Positions 22,960 to 31,778 are shown, counted from the stretch's first letter. The stretch is DNA of 35,162 nt from JAAAOZ01 sp964496595 (GCA_964496595.1 CAZCAI010000026.1:1-35162), one strand, 5' to 3'. Numbers and translations are program-made. The notes: a model not told the origin generated them from the letters alone.

Positions 22960-25680
22960 ATGGAAAAACGCTCTCGACATCGGAAGATTCAGGATCTCAT
23001 TCTGGGGTTGACCTCCCCACAGGCGATTATCTTATTGTTCTATATACTCACCTTACTGCTTAGTATTTGGGTCATCCTTGCCCTGGGGTTGCGGGATAGC
23101 TTGCTGTTATTCTTGATGGTCCCTTGTGTGATGATCCCCTTCTTCTTCAAGCGCTGGCTCTATTTGACGATGCTTACGCTCTTGGCGCTCACCTCTCTAT
23201 GGGTGACATGGCAGATCTCCCCCGATTTTAGTTCTTCTGTGAGCATCATCATCGTGGCGACAATTTGCGCCGTGATTCTCGCTGAATTTATCTATGCCTT
23301 GACCTCCGCCCGTCAGCGTGCGGAGGAGACGCTGAGTGAGAACGAGGCGCGCTATCGCGCGCTCTTCGAGGCTTCCGCCGATGCCATCTTCGTGGAGACC
23401 TTGGAGGGTGAGGTGTTGGATTGCAATCAACGGGCCGGTGAGTTGTATGGTTTCCCCAAAGAGGAACTGATCGGCCTCACGGTAGCGGATCTGGTCCCGG
23501 AAGAGATCGTGCCGCTGCTGCCATCGGTAATCGAAGCCTCGCTGACCTCCGGCGGCGTCTGGGTGGAGGCCCTGGGCCGGCGCGCGGATGGTACCGTCTT
23601 CCCCACCGAAGTGCGAACCAAGCTTATTTATCTGGCGGGGGACCCTCACGTAGTGGTCTATGTGCGCGATATCACCACCCGCAGAAAGGCAGAAGTCGCC
23701 TTGCAGGAAAGCAAAGAGATGTATCAGATGTTGGTGGAGAACATCGACGACATCATCTACGCCGTCGATAGTGAGGGTGATTTGACCTACATCTCGCCGC
23801 AAATCTCCCGCTATGGCACCGATCCGGCCGAGATTATCTCGCGGGATGCCTTGGAGGTGCTGGAAGAGGCGTTGATGGGAGAGGAACGCTCAGACATCAT
23901 CGCCGCATGGAAAAACGTACGGGTAGAGGAAATGTCGGCCTATACCTTTCAAATTCGCGATAATCAGGGACGCCTGCGCTGGATCGAGGATACGCCCCGC
24001 CCGCGCCGTGACGCCGAAGGGCGCCTCATCGGCCTGACCGGTGTCCTGCGCGACATCACAGGGCGTAAAGAGGCGGAGACGGCGTTAGCGCAGCGCAATC
24101 GGGAGTTGGCCGTGCTCAACGAGATCGGTCAGGCGCTCAGTGCTTCGCGGGACTTGGACGAGGTGTTGGCGATGGTGCTGGAGGAGGTGCGTCATCTTCT
24201 GGGCATCGTCGCCAGCTCCGTGTGGTTGATCGACGCGGAGACGCGCGAGCTGGTGTGTCTGATGGCCAGTGGCCCCAAGCGCGATATGGTGCGCGGCTGG
24301 CGACTCGCGCCGGGGGAGGGCGTCGTCGGTTGGGTGGCACAGCACAATCACTACTTGATCGTCGGGGATACGGGGCAGGATCAACGGCACTTCAAGGCGG
24401 TGGATGATCAGACCGGCATCGCGACGCGCTCGATCCTCAGCGTTCCCCTGCGCCTGGAAGATCGGGTCATCGGGGTGTTGCAAACCCTGGATACGACCGT
24501 CAATCGCTTCACGCCGGAGGATTTGAAAGTGATCGAGCCGCTGGCGGCCTGGGCCTCAATTGCCATCGAGAATGCCCAGGTTCACGGGGAATTGGAACGG
24601 CGTGTTCGCGAGCGTACCGTCGAGTTGGAAGAGCAATACGCGCGTCTGCAGGCGATTTTACGCAGCACCACCGACGGCATCGCTGTCACGGATGCGGCGG
24701 GCAATATCCTCCAGGTTAATCCGGTGGTGCGGGCGTGGCTTTCACAGACGTTGGCGCCCAAAGAGGCGAAACAATTACGCGAGATGATTCGCGAGGTCGT
24801 GCAACATAGCCTCAATCCCAAAGTTGAATCCGGCGTGACCCTGCTAGAGTTGACCGGGTTGGATCTGGAATTGAACGCTGCGCCCATCGCGGCCCCCAAG
24901 AACTCCGTGCAGGGTACATCGCCGCTGGATGCCGCACGGGCCGTTGTGGCGATTCACGATATCAGTCACCTCAAGGCGTTGGAGCGGATGAAGTCGGACT
25001 TTATCGAGAGCCTCTCTCACGAGTTGCGGACCCCCATTAGCGCGATCAAGGCCTATCTCGATTTGATGCGGCGCGGCCGGCCGGAGCGGCGCGAGGAATA
25101 CATAGATCGTTTGATGCAACAGGCCAATTGGCAGGCGCAATTAATCGAGCGAATTTTTAAGATTTCGCGCATCGATGCCGGACGGGTGGAGATGCATCCT
25201 GAGCCGACCCCACTCAATCCCGCGATCTCTTATGCGGAGGAGCGCTTCCAACCCCAGGCGGCAAAGAAGGATTTGAACTTGGAGGCGCATCTTGCGCCGC
25301 AGGATGTCATCGCTTTGGTTGATCCTATTCAATTGGAGGAGATTTTGGAAAATTTGTTGAGCAATGCCTTGACCTATACCCCGGCGGGCGGGCGCATCGA
25401 CATCGCTGTTGAGCAACGCGAGGATGAGGGCCGTACTTGGGCCGCGATTATCATCAGCGATACAGGCATCGGTATCCCGGCAGACGAACTGCCACACATC
25501 TTCGAGCGCTTCTTCCGAGGCGAAACGCCCAAGGAGAGGCAGATCTCCGGCACCGGCCTGGGTCTGGCCATCGTTCAACAACTTGTCGCCCTCCACGGCG
25601 GCCAAATCACCGTGGAGAGTCACGAGGACGAGGGCGCGACCTTCACCATCGAGTTGCCCCTGGCCCAGGCAGAGGCGTAA
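22960..25680 (+). CDS. Sensor histidine kinase (PAS-PAS-GAF-PAS-HisKA-HATPase)
   Basis: This 906-residue kinase starts with three or four membrane helices in the first 120 residues (LILGLTSPQAIILLFYILTL and following). The domains are, approximately: PAS 126-245, PAS 253-366, GAF 382-540, PAS 563-660, HisKA 673-740 and HATPase 787-903. The phosphoacceptor is His687 in SLSHELRTPIS, the EnvZ/PhoR type rather than the NtrB type of its neighbour. The ATP site has NLLSNALTYTP, DTGIGIP and GTGLGLAIV. It lacks a receiver domain. It lies 3 nt after the hybrid kinase, so the two are certainly co-transcribed and may share signals; it could pass phosphate to the receiver of the neighbour (inference). 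Confidence 0.95.
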   Translation: MEKRSRHRKIQDLILGLTSPQAIILLFYILTLLLSIWVILALGLRDSLLLFLMVPCVMIPFFFKRWLYLTMLTLLALTSLWVTWQISPDFSSSVSIIIVATICAVILAEFIYALTSARQRAEETLSENEARYRALFEASADAIFVETLEGEVLDCNQRAGELYGFPKEELIGLTVADLVPEEIVPLLPSVIEASLTSGGVWVEALGRRADGTVFPTEVRTKLIYLAGDPHVVVYVRDITTRRKAEVALQESKEMYQMLVENIDDIIYAVDSEGDLTYISPQISRYGTDPAEIISRDALEVLEEALMGEERSDIIAAWKNVRVEEMSAYTFQIRDNQGRLRWIEDTPRPRRDAEGRLIGLTGVLRDITGRKEAETALAQRNRELAVLNEIGQALSASRDLDEVLAMVLEEVRHLLGIVASSVWLIDAETRELVCLMASGPKRDMVRGWRLAPGEGVVGWVAQHNHYLIVGDTGQDQRHFKAVDDQTGIATRSILSVPLRLEDRVIGVLQTLDTTVNRFTPEDLKVIEPLAAWASIAIENAQVHGELERRVRERTVELEEQYARLQAILRSTTDGIAVTDAAGNILQVNPVVRAWLSQTLAPKEAKQLREMIREVVQHSLNPKVESGVTLLELTGLDLELNAAPIAAPKNSVQGTSPLDAARAVVAIHDISHLKALERMKSDFIESLSHELRTPISAIKAYLDLMRRGRPERREEYIDRLMQQANWQAQLIERIFKISRIDAGRVEMHPEPTPLNPAISYAEERFQPQAAKKDLNLEAHLAPQDVIALVDPIQLEEILENLLSNALTYTPAGGRIDIAVEQREDEGRTWAAIIISDTGIGIPADELPHIFERFFRGETPKERQISGTGLGLAIVQQLVALHGGQITVESHEDEGATFTIELPLAQAEA

Positions 25681-25692
25681 CGTCGATCAGTT

Positions 25693-25721
25693 TTGACGGT
25701 TCGATTTGAACATCTGATTAT
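25693..25721 (+). promoter_or_regulatory. Possible promoter of the DUF1232 gene
   Basis: TTGACG (25693-25698) is followed after 17 nt by GATTAT (25716-25721), a 4/6 match to the -10 consensus. It sits between the kinase stop and the next gene. The evidence is composition only. Confidence 0.3.
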
Positions 25722-25761
25722 GGACTATCCGACTAAGGACTATTCCTTGAAGGAGACTCTA

Positions 25762-26109
25762 ATGAAGAAAAATTACGTTGAAAATTTAGGCTGGTGGAAG
25801 ACCATCTTATATCGATTGCGTATGGCGTGGTACCTCCTCTTAGACAAGCGCGTGCCAAAGTTAACGAAAATGGTGCCCGCGCTCGTGGTGGCCTACGTAC
25901 TCTCGCCGCTGGACCTGATCCCTGATGTGCTACTGGGTGTGGGACAGTTAGATGATCTGGCCATCTTTTTGTTGGGCCTGCAATTGTTCATCAGCCTTTG
26001 CCCGTCTGAGGTCGTCGAGGAGACGGAGCGCAAATTGGCCCGTGATGAGGAAGGGGAGGAAGCGCAGGTCATTGATGTTGAAGTGATCAATCCCCACGAA
26101 GAATCATAA
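25762..26109 (+). CDS. DUF1232 family membrane protein
   Basis: This 115-residue protein has the DUF1232 hallmark YVLSPLDLIPD (45-55) followed by LDDLAIFLLGLQLF, with two hydrophobic helices at about 36-52 and 63-80. An acidic tail (residues 83-115) follows. Proteins of this family are small, membrane-associated and of unknown function. The ATG was chosen because AAGGAGA lies 6 nt upstream; an in-frame extension begins further up but lacks a ribosome site. Confidence 0.82.
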   Translation: MKKNYVENLGWWKTILYRLRMAWYLLLDKRVPKLTKMVPALVVAYVLSPLDLIPDVLLGVGQLDDLAIFLLGLQLFISLCPSEVVEETERKLARDEEGEEAQVIDVEVINPHEES

Positions 26110-26145
26110 GCAACCAGCAACCAGTAACCAGCAAAGGAGGATATT

Positions 26146-27660
26146 TTGAAGACCTTGGTTGAATGCGTACCGAATTTTAGCGAAGGCCGCGATACGGAGG
26201 TCATCGAAGCGATTGTCGCGGAGATGCGCGCCATTTCTGATGTGCAGGTGTTGGACGTGGAATCGGATGCGGATCACAACCGCAGCGTGGTCACGTTGGT
26301 GGGGCCGCCCGCCGTCGTACAGGAAGCCGCTTTCCAGGGGATCAAAAAAGCGGCGGAGTTGATCGATATGGACGAGCACGCGGGCGAACATCCCCGCCTC
26401 GGCGCGACGGATGTGGTGCCCTTCATCCCCATCAGCGGCGTATTGATGAACGAGTGCATCGCTATGGCCCAGGACCTGGGGCGGCGCGTCGGCGAGGAAC
26501 TGGGCATTCCCGTCTATCTTTACGAGCGCGCAGCCACGCGCCCCGACCGGGAAAATCTGGAGGACATCCGCCGGGGCGAGTACGAGCTGTTGAAGAAAGA
26601 GATCGGTAAAAACCCAGATCGCGCTCCCGATTACGGCCCTGCTGAACTGGGCAAGGCTGGCGCGACAGTCATCGGCGCGCGCCCCTTCCTCATCGCCTTC
26701 AACGCCTACCTCAACACCGATGACGTGAGCATCGCGCGGAAGATCGCCAGTGCGCTGCGGCATTCCAGCGGCGGCTATCGTTACGTCAAAGGCATGGGGA
26801 TTATGGTCGCGGGCCAGGCGCAGGTTTCGATGAACCTCACCAACTTCCCGCGCACGCCGATTTATCGCGTGGTGGAGACCATCCGGCGGGAGGCGGCGCG
26901 TTATGGCGTGACCATCACCCACACGGAGTTGGTCGGCCTGACGCCCCAGAGCGCGCTCATCGAAGCGGCGCAGTGGTACTTGCAGCTTGATCTCTTCGCC
27001 AGCGATCAGATCCTGGAGAATAAGCTGGCCGCGATGGACGAAGGCGCGCCGCTGGGCTTCTTGGACGCGGTGGCGGCCAACAGCCCGACGCCGGGCGGCG
27101 GCTCGGTGGCGGCCTTGGCCGGCGCGCTGGCGGCCGCGCTCGCGACGATGGTCGGGCACGTCACCATCGGCAAGCGCCGCTACGCCAATGTGCACGATGA
27201 GGTCAGCGAGGCGATTGTCGCCTCGGAGAAGCTGCGCCGGTCGCTCGCCAGGCGGATGCACGAGGATAGCGCCGCCTTCGAGGCGCTGATGGCCGCCTTC
27301 CGGCTGCCCAAGTCAACTGTGGAAGAGAAGACCGCGCGCCAGGAGAAAATCCAGCAGGCGACGATCAAAGCGACGGAGGTGCCGTTGTCCACGGCCCGCG
27401 AGGCGCTGGCGGCGCTGGAACAGGCGCTCCTCGTCGCGCGCAAGGGCAACGAGAACGCCGTCACCGACGCGGCCACCGCCGGCTGGATGGCGATGGCGGC
27501 CATTCAAGGTGCGGCGCTCAACGTCCGCATCAACGCCAAGACGGTCAAGGACGGCGAGAAGCGGGCCGCCTGGCTGGCCGAACTCTCACACATCCAGACG
27601 CGCGCGGATTCCCTGTTGGCGCAGATCCAAGAGACCGCCGTCGAGCGCGGCGGGCTGTAG
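26146..27660 (+). CDS. ftcD: Bifunctional glutamate formimidoyltransferase / formimidoyltetrahydrofolate cyclodeaminase
   Basis: The first domain transfers the formimino group of N-formimino-L-glutamate to tetrahydrofolate, and the second releases ammonia to give 5,10-methenyl-THF. This links histidine breakdown to the one-carbon pool. The 504-residue protein starts MKTLVECVPNFSEGRD, carries EHPRLGATDVVPF with His82 at the same number as the catalytic His of the mammalian enzyme, and has formiminotransferase C-domain segments up to about residue 295. The cyclodeaminase domain begins near 300 and has SPTPGGGSVAAL (313-324). Both domains look complete. The start is TTG, 7 nt after AGGAGG. No hut genes are adjacent, so its role in histidine catabolism is by family only. 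A strong hairpin follows. Confidence 0.95.
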   Translation: MKTLVECVPNFSEGRDTEVIEAIVAEMRAISDVQVLDVESDADHNRSVVTLVGPPAVVQEAAFQGIKKAAELIDMDEHAGEHPRLGATDVVPFIPISGVLMNECIAMAQDLGRRVGEELGIPVYLYERAATRPDRENLEDIRRGEYELLKKEIGKNPDRAPDYGPAELGKAGATVIGARPFLIAFNAYLNTDDVSIARKIASALRHSSGGYRYVKGMGIMVAGQAQVSMNLTNFPRTPIYRVVETIRREAARYGVTITHTELVGLTPQSALIEAAQWYLQLDLFASDQILENKLAAMDEGAPLGFLDAVAANSPTPGGGSVAALAGALAAALATMVGHVTIGKRRYANVHDEVSEAIVASEKLRRSLARRMHEDSAAFEALMAAFRLPKSTVEEKTARQEKIQQATIKATEVPLSTAREALAALEQALLVARKGNENAVTDAATAGWMAMAAIQGAALNVRINAKTVKDGEKRAAWLAELSHIQTRADSLLAQIQETAVERGGL

Positions 27661-27695
27661 CGGCAGCGTTGAGTTGTTGAGTTGTACAGATAACC

Positions 27696-27740
27696 AAGTC
27701 GGGGCGGGATGTGCATCCCCGCCCCGACTTGCTGCTTTTT
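27696..27740 (+). terminator. Long GC-rich hairpin after ftcD
   Basis: A stem of about 16 bp with one bulged base (AAGTCGGGGCGGGATG against CATCCCCGCCCCGACTT) is followed after a GCTGC spacer by TTTTT. It begins 36 nt after the ftcD stop. The spacer makes it an imperfect intrinsic terminator, but the stem is strong. Confidence 0.8.
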
Positions 27741-27804
27741 CAAAACATATTCTCTATGTTGGGGCCGGTATCTTTTATACCCCTCAAGAAACTCCATCTA
27801 GCCA

Positions 27805-27920
27805 TCGCGCGTATTCCGTAAAGCGTATTGCGTAATTATCGTGTGTATACTTCGTACATCTGCTGGTCGAATCTCGCAACTGGTTCGTTACGAAATACGG
27901 AACACGAAATACGTTTTCCG
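27805..27920. repeat. AT-rich short-repeat cluster between ftcD and the SseB-like gene
   Basis: AAGCGTATTGCGTAA (27821-27835) is the exact reverse complement of 11009-11023. ACGAAATACG occurs twice within about 25 bp near 27892-27915. The 284-bp region between ftcD and the SseB-like gene has no gene besides the hairpin described. Confidence 0.5.
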
Positions 27921-27944
27921 CCGAGCCACGTAGAAGATTAACGA

Positions 27945-28745
27945 CTACAAATCACTTTGATACAGCGGCGTGACCGTATCCGCCGCCGTGCGAAGGAAAT
28001 CTGAATGCTCCAGGATGATAAACTCCACGTCGATCAGGTGCGTCAGTGACGCTTGAAAATCTTGGAGGAAGAGCTGCATAATCTCCTTGTGTTGCGACCG
28101 CTCGATCCCTGGCCGCAATTGGAGCCCCAACGTCAATTTCGGCGTGCTCTTGTCTACCTGGAGCCGAAAAAGATACGCCGCGATGATGTCTGGGTGCGCT
28201 TTGAGGACGGCGCGCACCTCGGCTTGCCAACCGGGAGGCAGCGGCTGATTGGGGGCGCTGATCAGTACGCGGGTGCCGGCCGGCAGCTTGCGACGCGATA
28301 CCCCCGGCGCGTCCTCTAGTCGACTCTGCGCCAGCGCCGTGATCTCCGCGCGCGTGAGACGCGCCCGGACAGGGCCGCCGGGGTTGATAATCATCTCTGT
28401 GATTGGCTGTTGCGTCAGCAGCGGGAAGAGATCCGCGCCGTGCAGCGCGACGTACGCCAGTCCCTCTGCCTTCCAGGCCAGGACGGCCTTCTCATCGGTG
28501 AAGGCGATCAGTACCGGCTCGCCGTCCTCGCTGCGGAAGGTCGCTAAGTTCACGGGCGTATCCTGCGTCAAAACCTGTTCACCGGGCGGCAGATCGGCCA
28601 CCGACTCTCGCGCGACCGGCAGGATCAACGCGCTGGTGAGCAGCGCCTGGTAAAAGGCGCGCCGATTTTCTGCCGTGTCCTCGTTGAGGCGCGCTTGCAT
28701 CGCCTCGCGAAGCTGTGGGTTGGACATATTGGATGGTTCAGGCAT
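27945..28745 (-). CDS. SseB family protein
   Basis: This 266-residue soluble protein has the SseB N-terminal domain (about residues 30-130: FYQALLTSALILPV, LATFRSEDGEPVLIAFTDEKAVLAW, MIINPGGP) and an SseB C-terminal domain (about 150-260: PAGTRVLISAPNQPLPPGW, KSTPKLTLGLQLRP). SseB was named for enhanced serine sensitivity in E. coli; its biochemical role is not established. The start follows AAAGGAGA. The gene is alone on its strand, divergent from the small membrane-protein gene with 157 bp between them, which holds inverted repeats. It converges on ftcD, from which it is separated by a hairpin. Confidence 0.85.
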   Translation of the reverse strand: MPEPSNMSNPQLREAMQARLNEDTAENRRAFYQALLTSALILPVARESVADLPPGEQVLTQDTPVNLATFRSEDGEPVLIAFTDEKAVLAWKAEGLAYVALHGADLFPLLTQQPITEMIINPGGPVRARLTRAEITALAQSRLEDAPGVSRRKLPAGTRVLISAPNQPLPPGWQAEVRAVLKAHPDIIAAYLFRLQVDKSTPKLTLGLQLRPGIERSQHKEIMQLFLQDFQASLTHLIDVEFIILEHSDFLRTAADTVTPLYQSDL

Positions 28746-28760
28746 AATTCGAGTCTCCTT

Positions 28761-28828
28761 TCAGCAGATTGAGCAGAAGCAGATTTCTCTCTGAATAGTC
28801 CATCTGCTCAATTTGCTTGATCTGCTGA
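28761..28828. repeat. Imperfect inverted repeat (CAGCAGAT...ATCTGCTG)
   Basis: TCAGCAGATTGAGCAGA at the left and TCTGCTCAATTTGCTTGATCTGCTGA at the right are imperfect inverted copies. The block lies in the divergent promoter region of the SseB-like and membrane-protein genes. Its left arm is only 15 nt upstream of the SseB-like start and abuts its ribosome site. Confidence 0.5.
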
Positions 28829-28863
28829 GCTTAAGGACTGAAAATGATTCTTGTTTGTTTCCG

Positions 28864-28886
28864 CGTGGCTCGGTCGACCGACCACG
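28864..28886. promoter_or_regulatory. Palindrome upstream of the small membrane-protein gene
   Basis: The centre TCGGTCGACCGA is a perfect 12-bp palindrome and is extended by CGTGG/CCACG with one bulged base. It lies 16 nt upstream of the ATG and just before the ribosome site GTGAGGTG, so it could be an operator or an RNA hairpin controlling access to the start. Confidence 0.4.
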
Positions 28887-28902
28887 AAAAAGTGAGGTGC
28901 GT

Positions 28903-29463
28903 ATGCCGATGCGTAAGGTACATCATCCGTTGGAAAAGATCCCCGCCGAGCGCGGTCGCGCGCTCTTTTGGCCCTGGCTGATCGCTACTGGCGTTGTGAT
29001 GGTGATCCTCAATTGGATCAACTTCCCGCTCCAAACTGAGGCCGCGCCGATGGGCATCGTCTCCTACCAACTGGCCGGGGACGTGGCCGGCGTCGAGCGG
29101 ATCATCGCCTCGTGGGATGCGCGGGCGCGCGTTTACGCAGGCTTCAGCCTGGGCCTGGACTATCTCTTTATGCCGTTATACGGCGTGCTCTTCGCGTGGC
29201 TCTGTATCCGAGGCGCCGAGCGGATGCGCGAGCTTGCGCCAATTCTGGCGCGCGTCGGGATAGGATTAGCCTGGGGCGTGTGGCTGGCCGCGCTGTTGGA
29301 TGCCACGGAGAACGCGCTCCAATTCTGGATGTTGGTGAGCGCGCCGAGGGCGCCGTGGCCGCAGGTGATGTGGGGCTGCGCCGTCGTCAAGTTTGGCGCG
29401 CTGGCCCTGGCCGGATTGTACGCGCTGGCGAGTAGATTGTGGGCCGCGCGCGGGCGTCGATAA
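28903..29463 (+). CDS. Four-helix membrane protein of unknown function
   Basis: This 186-residue protein has four predicted membrane helices at about 22-42, 78-102, 117-145 and 155-178. Charged residues lie within or near helices (YLFMPLYGV; LLDATENALQF with Asp133, Glu136 and Asn137). I do not recognise a named family. The start follows GTGAGGTG; an in-frame extension upstream would run across a palindrome and was rejected. It converges on the permease gene with only 14 bp between stops and no terminator. Confidence 0.7.
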   Translation: MPMRKVHHPLEKIPAERGRALFWPWLIATGVVMVILNWINFPLQTEAAPMGIVSYQLAGDVAGVERIIASWDARARVYAGFSLGLDYLFMPLYGVLFAWLCIRGAERMRELAPILARVGIGLAWGVWLAALLDATENALQFWMLVSAPRAPWPQVMWGCAVVKFGALALAGLYALASRLWAARGRR

Positions 29464-29477
29464 TCCACTGAGGTTGG

Positions 29478-30455
29478 CTATTCCCGGCGGAAGGGTTGGC
29501 CGAGTGCGGCGGGCGCGCGCCCTCGGATCAGGCGCTCCAGCCGGCGGCGGGTGGTGGGCGAAAAGAGATTCAGGAAGCGGTCGGTCAGGCCGCTGCTGGT
29601 CAGCGCTAAGAAGAGAATCATCAACGCGAAGGGCGCCGTGGAGAAGATCTGCGTCGGCACGTTGACGAAGGCCGGATTCCGCTGGAGCACGCTTCCCAGC
29701 GCCTTGAGCATCCCAAAGAGGTAGGCGCCGCCCGCGACCTTCCACGGGTCCCAGCCGCCGAAGATCACGATGGCCAACGCGATCCAGCCGTTCCCGGCGG
29801 TGTGATTGTGGCTCCAGCCCAACTTGACCACCAGCGAGTAGGTCGCCCCGGCGATGCCCACCAGCGCGCCGCCTAACAGTGTGTAAGCGTAGCGAATCGC
29901 GTGGACGTTGACGCCGCGCGCAAACGCCGAGGCCGGTCGCTCGCCCACGCCTCGCATCTTCAGCCCCGGCTGCGTCTTGCTCATCCACCACCACGCCAGG
30001 AAAACTACCGCGTAGCTGGCGTAGATGGCCGCGTTCTGCTGGAAGAAGATCGGGCCAAGGACGGGAATCCCCTCTAACACCGGGATCGGCTGCCGCCCCA
30101 GATACGGCCCGGGTCGATGGACGTAGGGATTGCCCAAGAACGAACTCAGATCCGCTGTGAGGATGGTGAGCACGAAGCCGACGGCGACCTGCTCCTGCTC
30201 CAAGTCGATGCTGGCAAAGGCCACGATAAAAGCCACCGCCGCGCCGATCAGGGCCGCGCAGAGGAAGCCGAGCGCCAAGCTGCCGGTGTTGTGCGCGACG
30301 GCGAAGGCCGTCATCGCTGAGAGCAGGATTGTGCCATCTAACGAGAGATTGGTCACGCCGGATTTCTCCGTCAGCGTCTCGCCGATGGCCGCGTAGACGA
30401 TGGGCGCGGCATTGGCGACTAACGACGCTAAGGTGTTAATGATGAATCCATCCAT
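29478..30455 (-). CDS. BMP-type ABC importer, permease 2 (NupQ/YufQ-like)
   Basis: This 325-residue permease belongs to the BPL_transp_2 family, which forms the membrane part of nucleoside and simple-sugar importers. The N-terminal family motif IGETLTEKSGVTNLSLDGTI (about 24-43) is clear, and about eight to ten helices follow. GVGERPASAFARGVNVHAIR resembles the coupling-helix region that contacts the ATPase. It is the last gene of the importer operon and lies 129 nt from permease 1, a gap occupied by a TIR element. The GGGAGG ribosome site is about 11 nt from the ATG. Substrate specificity is not visible from sequence. Confidence 0.9.
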   Translation of the reverse strand: MDGFIINTLASLVANAAPIVYAAIGETLTEKSGVTNLSLDGTILLSAMTAFAVAHNTGSLALGFLCAALIGAAVAFIVAFASIDLEQEQVAVGFVLTILTADLSSFLGNPYVHRPGPYLGRQPIPVLEGIPVLGPIFFQQNAAIYASYAVVFLAWWWMSKTQPGLKMRGVGERPASAFARGVNVHAIRYAYTLLGGALVGIAGATYSLVVKLGWSHNHTAGNGWIALAIVIFGGWDPWKVAGGAYLFGMLKALGSVLQRNPAFVNVPTQIFSTAPFALMILFLALTSSGLTDRFLNLFSPTTRRRLERLIRGRAPAALGQPFRRE

Positions 30456-30479
30456 TATGATTCAAGCCTCCCTGGGCGC

Positions 30480-30575
30480 TCCTTGCGAAGGTTGCTCAAG
30501 TTTTCTCAATATCCTGACTTTTGTTGTGCGAATCAGGGTTGGATTTCGAGAGTATTTTCTGACCTTCGCAAGGGT
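30480..30575. mobile_element. MITE-like element, TTGCGAAGG family, copy B
   Basis: The ends are CCTTGCGAAGGTTGC and GACCTTCGCAAGGGTA, inverted copies with one mismatch. The left part continues GTTGCTCAAG, close to GTTGCGCAAG in copy C. It fills most of the gap between the two permease genes. Confidence 0.75.
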
Positions 30576-30584
30576 AATTAGTCT

Positions 30585-31643
30585 CTATTTTCGTTCTCGT
30601 GACAATCGTTTGCGCAGCCCGGCGCCTAAGAGCACGAAGAGCACGACCGCGCCCTCGAAGACGCCGCCTAACGCCGCGTCTAACTGCATCGTTAGCTCCA
30701 GCCGGGGGCTGCCCACGCCGATGGCCGCGAAGAAAATCGCCACGGCGGGCGCCCATTCGGGGCGATAGCCCGCCAGCAGCACGATCAACATCCCTGTGTA
30801 GCCCATGCCGCCGGAGATGCGGGGGATCAGCCGGCGATAGACCGCCGTCGCTTGGAGCGCGCCCGCCAGGCCGGCCATCGCGCCGCAGAGCACAAAGGCG
30901 GTAAGGGTGTGGCGACTGGTCGGGATGCCTTGCAAGTACGCGGCGCGGGGATTTTTCCCGATGGCGCGCAGGGCCAGGCCGAAGCGCGTGCCCTTCAGGA
31001 GCAGGTAGGCGGTCGCCACGGCGATGATGGCCAACGCGACGGCCAACGGCGGCAGCCGCGTCTGGCCGAGGCGCGGCACCCACGCCGCCTCTGGGAACGG
31101 CTCAGTGCCGGACATTGTCGCGCCACTCGCGGGCTTCCACGGGTTGAAGATCAGCCAGATGACGAGCGCCGTCGCGATGAAGTTCAGCCCCAGGCCAGCG
31201 AAGATCTCGTGGACCCGCGCGTAGACTTTGAGCGCGCCGGTCAACAGTCCCCAGAGCGCGCCGCCCAGCAATCCCGCCAGGATGATCAGCGCCAGCAGTG
31301 GCGCTTGGGGCAGCGCGATGTTGCGCGCCACCCACGTGGCGAAGATCGCGCCCAAGATAATCTGCCCCTCGGCGCCGATGTTCCACAGGCCGGCGGCGAA
31401 GGTGAGGCTCAGCCCGGCGCTGATGAGCGCTAACGGCGCCCACGCTGTCGCCACATCGGCCCACTTTTGCGGGCTTTCTAGTGCGCCCTGGAGGATGACA
31501 GCGATGGCGCGCACCGGCGGCGCGCCCACCGCCAGCAAAATCAGCATCGTGAAGAGCAGCGCTGCGATCACCGGCGCGATGGCCCAGAGCAGTGCGGAAA
31601 GGCGCGATGCTTCTGGAGATTTGTCCTCTGGGGTTGCATTCAT
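30585..31643 (-). CDS. BMP-type ABC importer, permease 1 (NupP/YufP-like)
   Basis: This 352-residue permease has a hydrophilic N-terminal stretch of about 17 residues, then about eight to ten helices. LWNIGAEGQIILGAIFATWV and GKNPRAAYLQGIPTSRH are typical of the BPL_transp_2 permeases of nucleoside and sugar importers. The ATG chosen follows GAAAGGAA; an upstream in-frame ATG would start within a TIR element and is less likely. It is flanked by two TIR elements, one after its stop and one before its start. Together with permease 2 it should form the membrane heterodimer. Confidence 0.9.
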   Translation of the reverse strand: MNATPEDKSPEASRLSALLWAIAPVIAALLFTMLILLAVGAPPVRAIAVILQGALESPQKWADVATAWAPLALISAGLSLTFAAGLWNIGAEGQIILGAIFATWVARNIALPQAPLLALIILAGLLGGALWGLLTGALKVYARVHEIFAGLGLNFIATALVIWLIFNPWKPASGATMSGTEPFPEAAWVPRLGQTRLPPLAVALAIIAVATAYLLLKGTRFGLALRAIGKNPRAAYLQGIPTSRHTLTAFVLCGAMAGLAGALQATAVYRRLIPRISGGMGYTGMLIVLLAGYRPEWAPAVAIFFAAIGVGSPRLELTMQLDAALGGVFEGAVVLFVLLGAGLRKRLSRERK

Positions 31644-31668
31644 TTTTGAGTTGGGTTCCTTTCGGGAA

Positions 31669-31766
31669 TCCTTGCGAAGGTTGCGCAAGAGACCTGAAAC
31701 AACAGGTATGAGGTGCAGCGGCAGGTCAATCTGGTTACCAGAGCTTCCGGGAACCTTCGCAAGGGT
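31669..31766. mobile_element. MITE-like element, TTGCGAAGG family, copy C
   Basis: The ends are CCTTGCGAAGGTTGCG and GAACCTTCGCAAGGGTA. The interior aligns with the reverse complement of copy D along most of its length (for example GCGCAAG, GACCT, AAACA, GTATG, AATCTG in the same order), showing that the copies are homologous, not just similar at the ends. Confidence 0.8.
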
Positions 31767-31778
31767 AGGTCAATGGGG

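Noticed and set aside
26104..27261. A 385-codon open frame on the minus strand opposite ftcD
   Set aside because: ftcD is a full-length recognised enzyme with a ribosome site. The antisense frame is rich in His/Arg/Asp and has no family features, as expected for a GC-driven shadow.
29266..29994. A 242-codon minus-strand frame spanning the membrane-protein and permease genes
   Set aside because: It overlaps the recognised permease in another frame and has low-complexity Arg/Gly/Ala composition.
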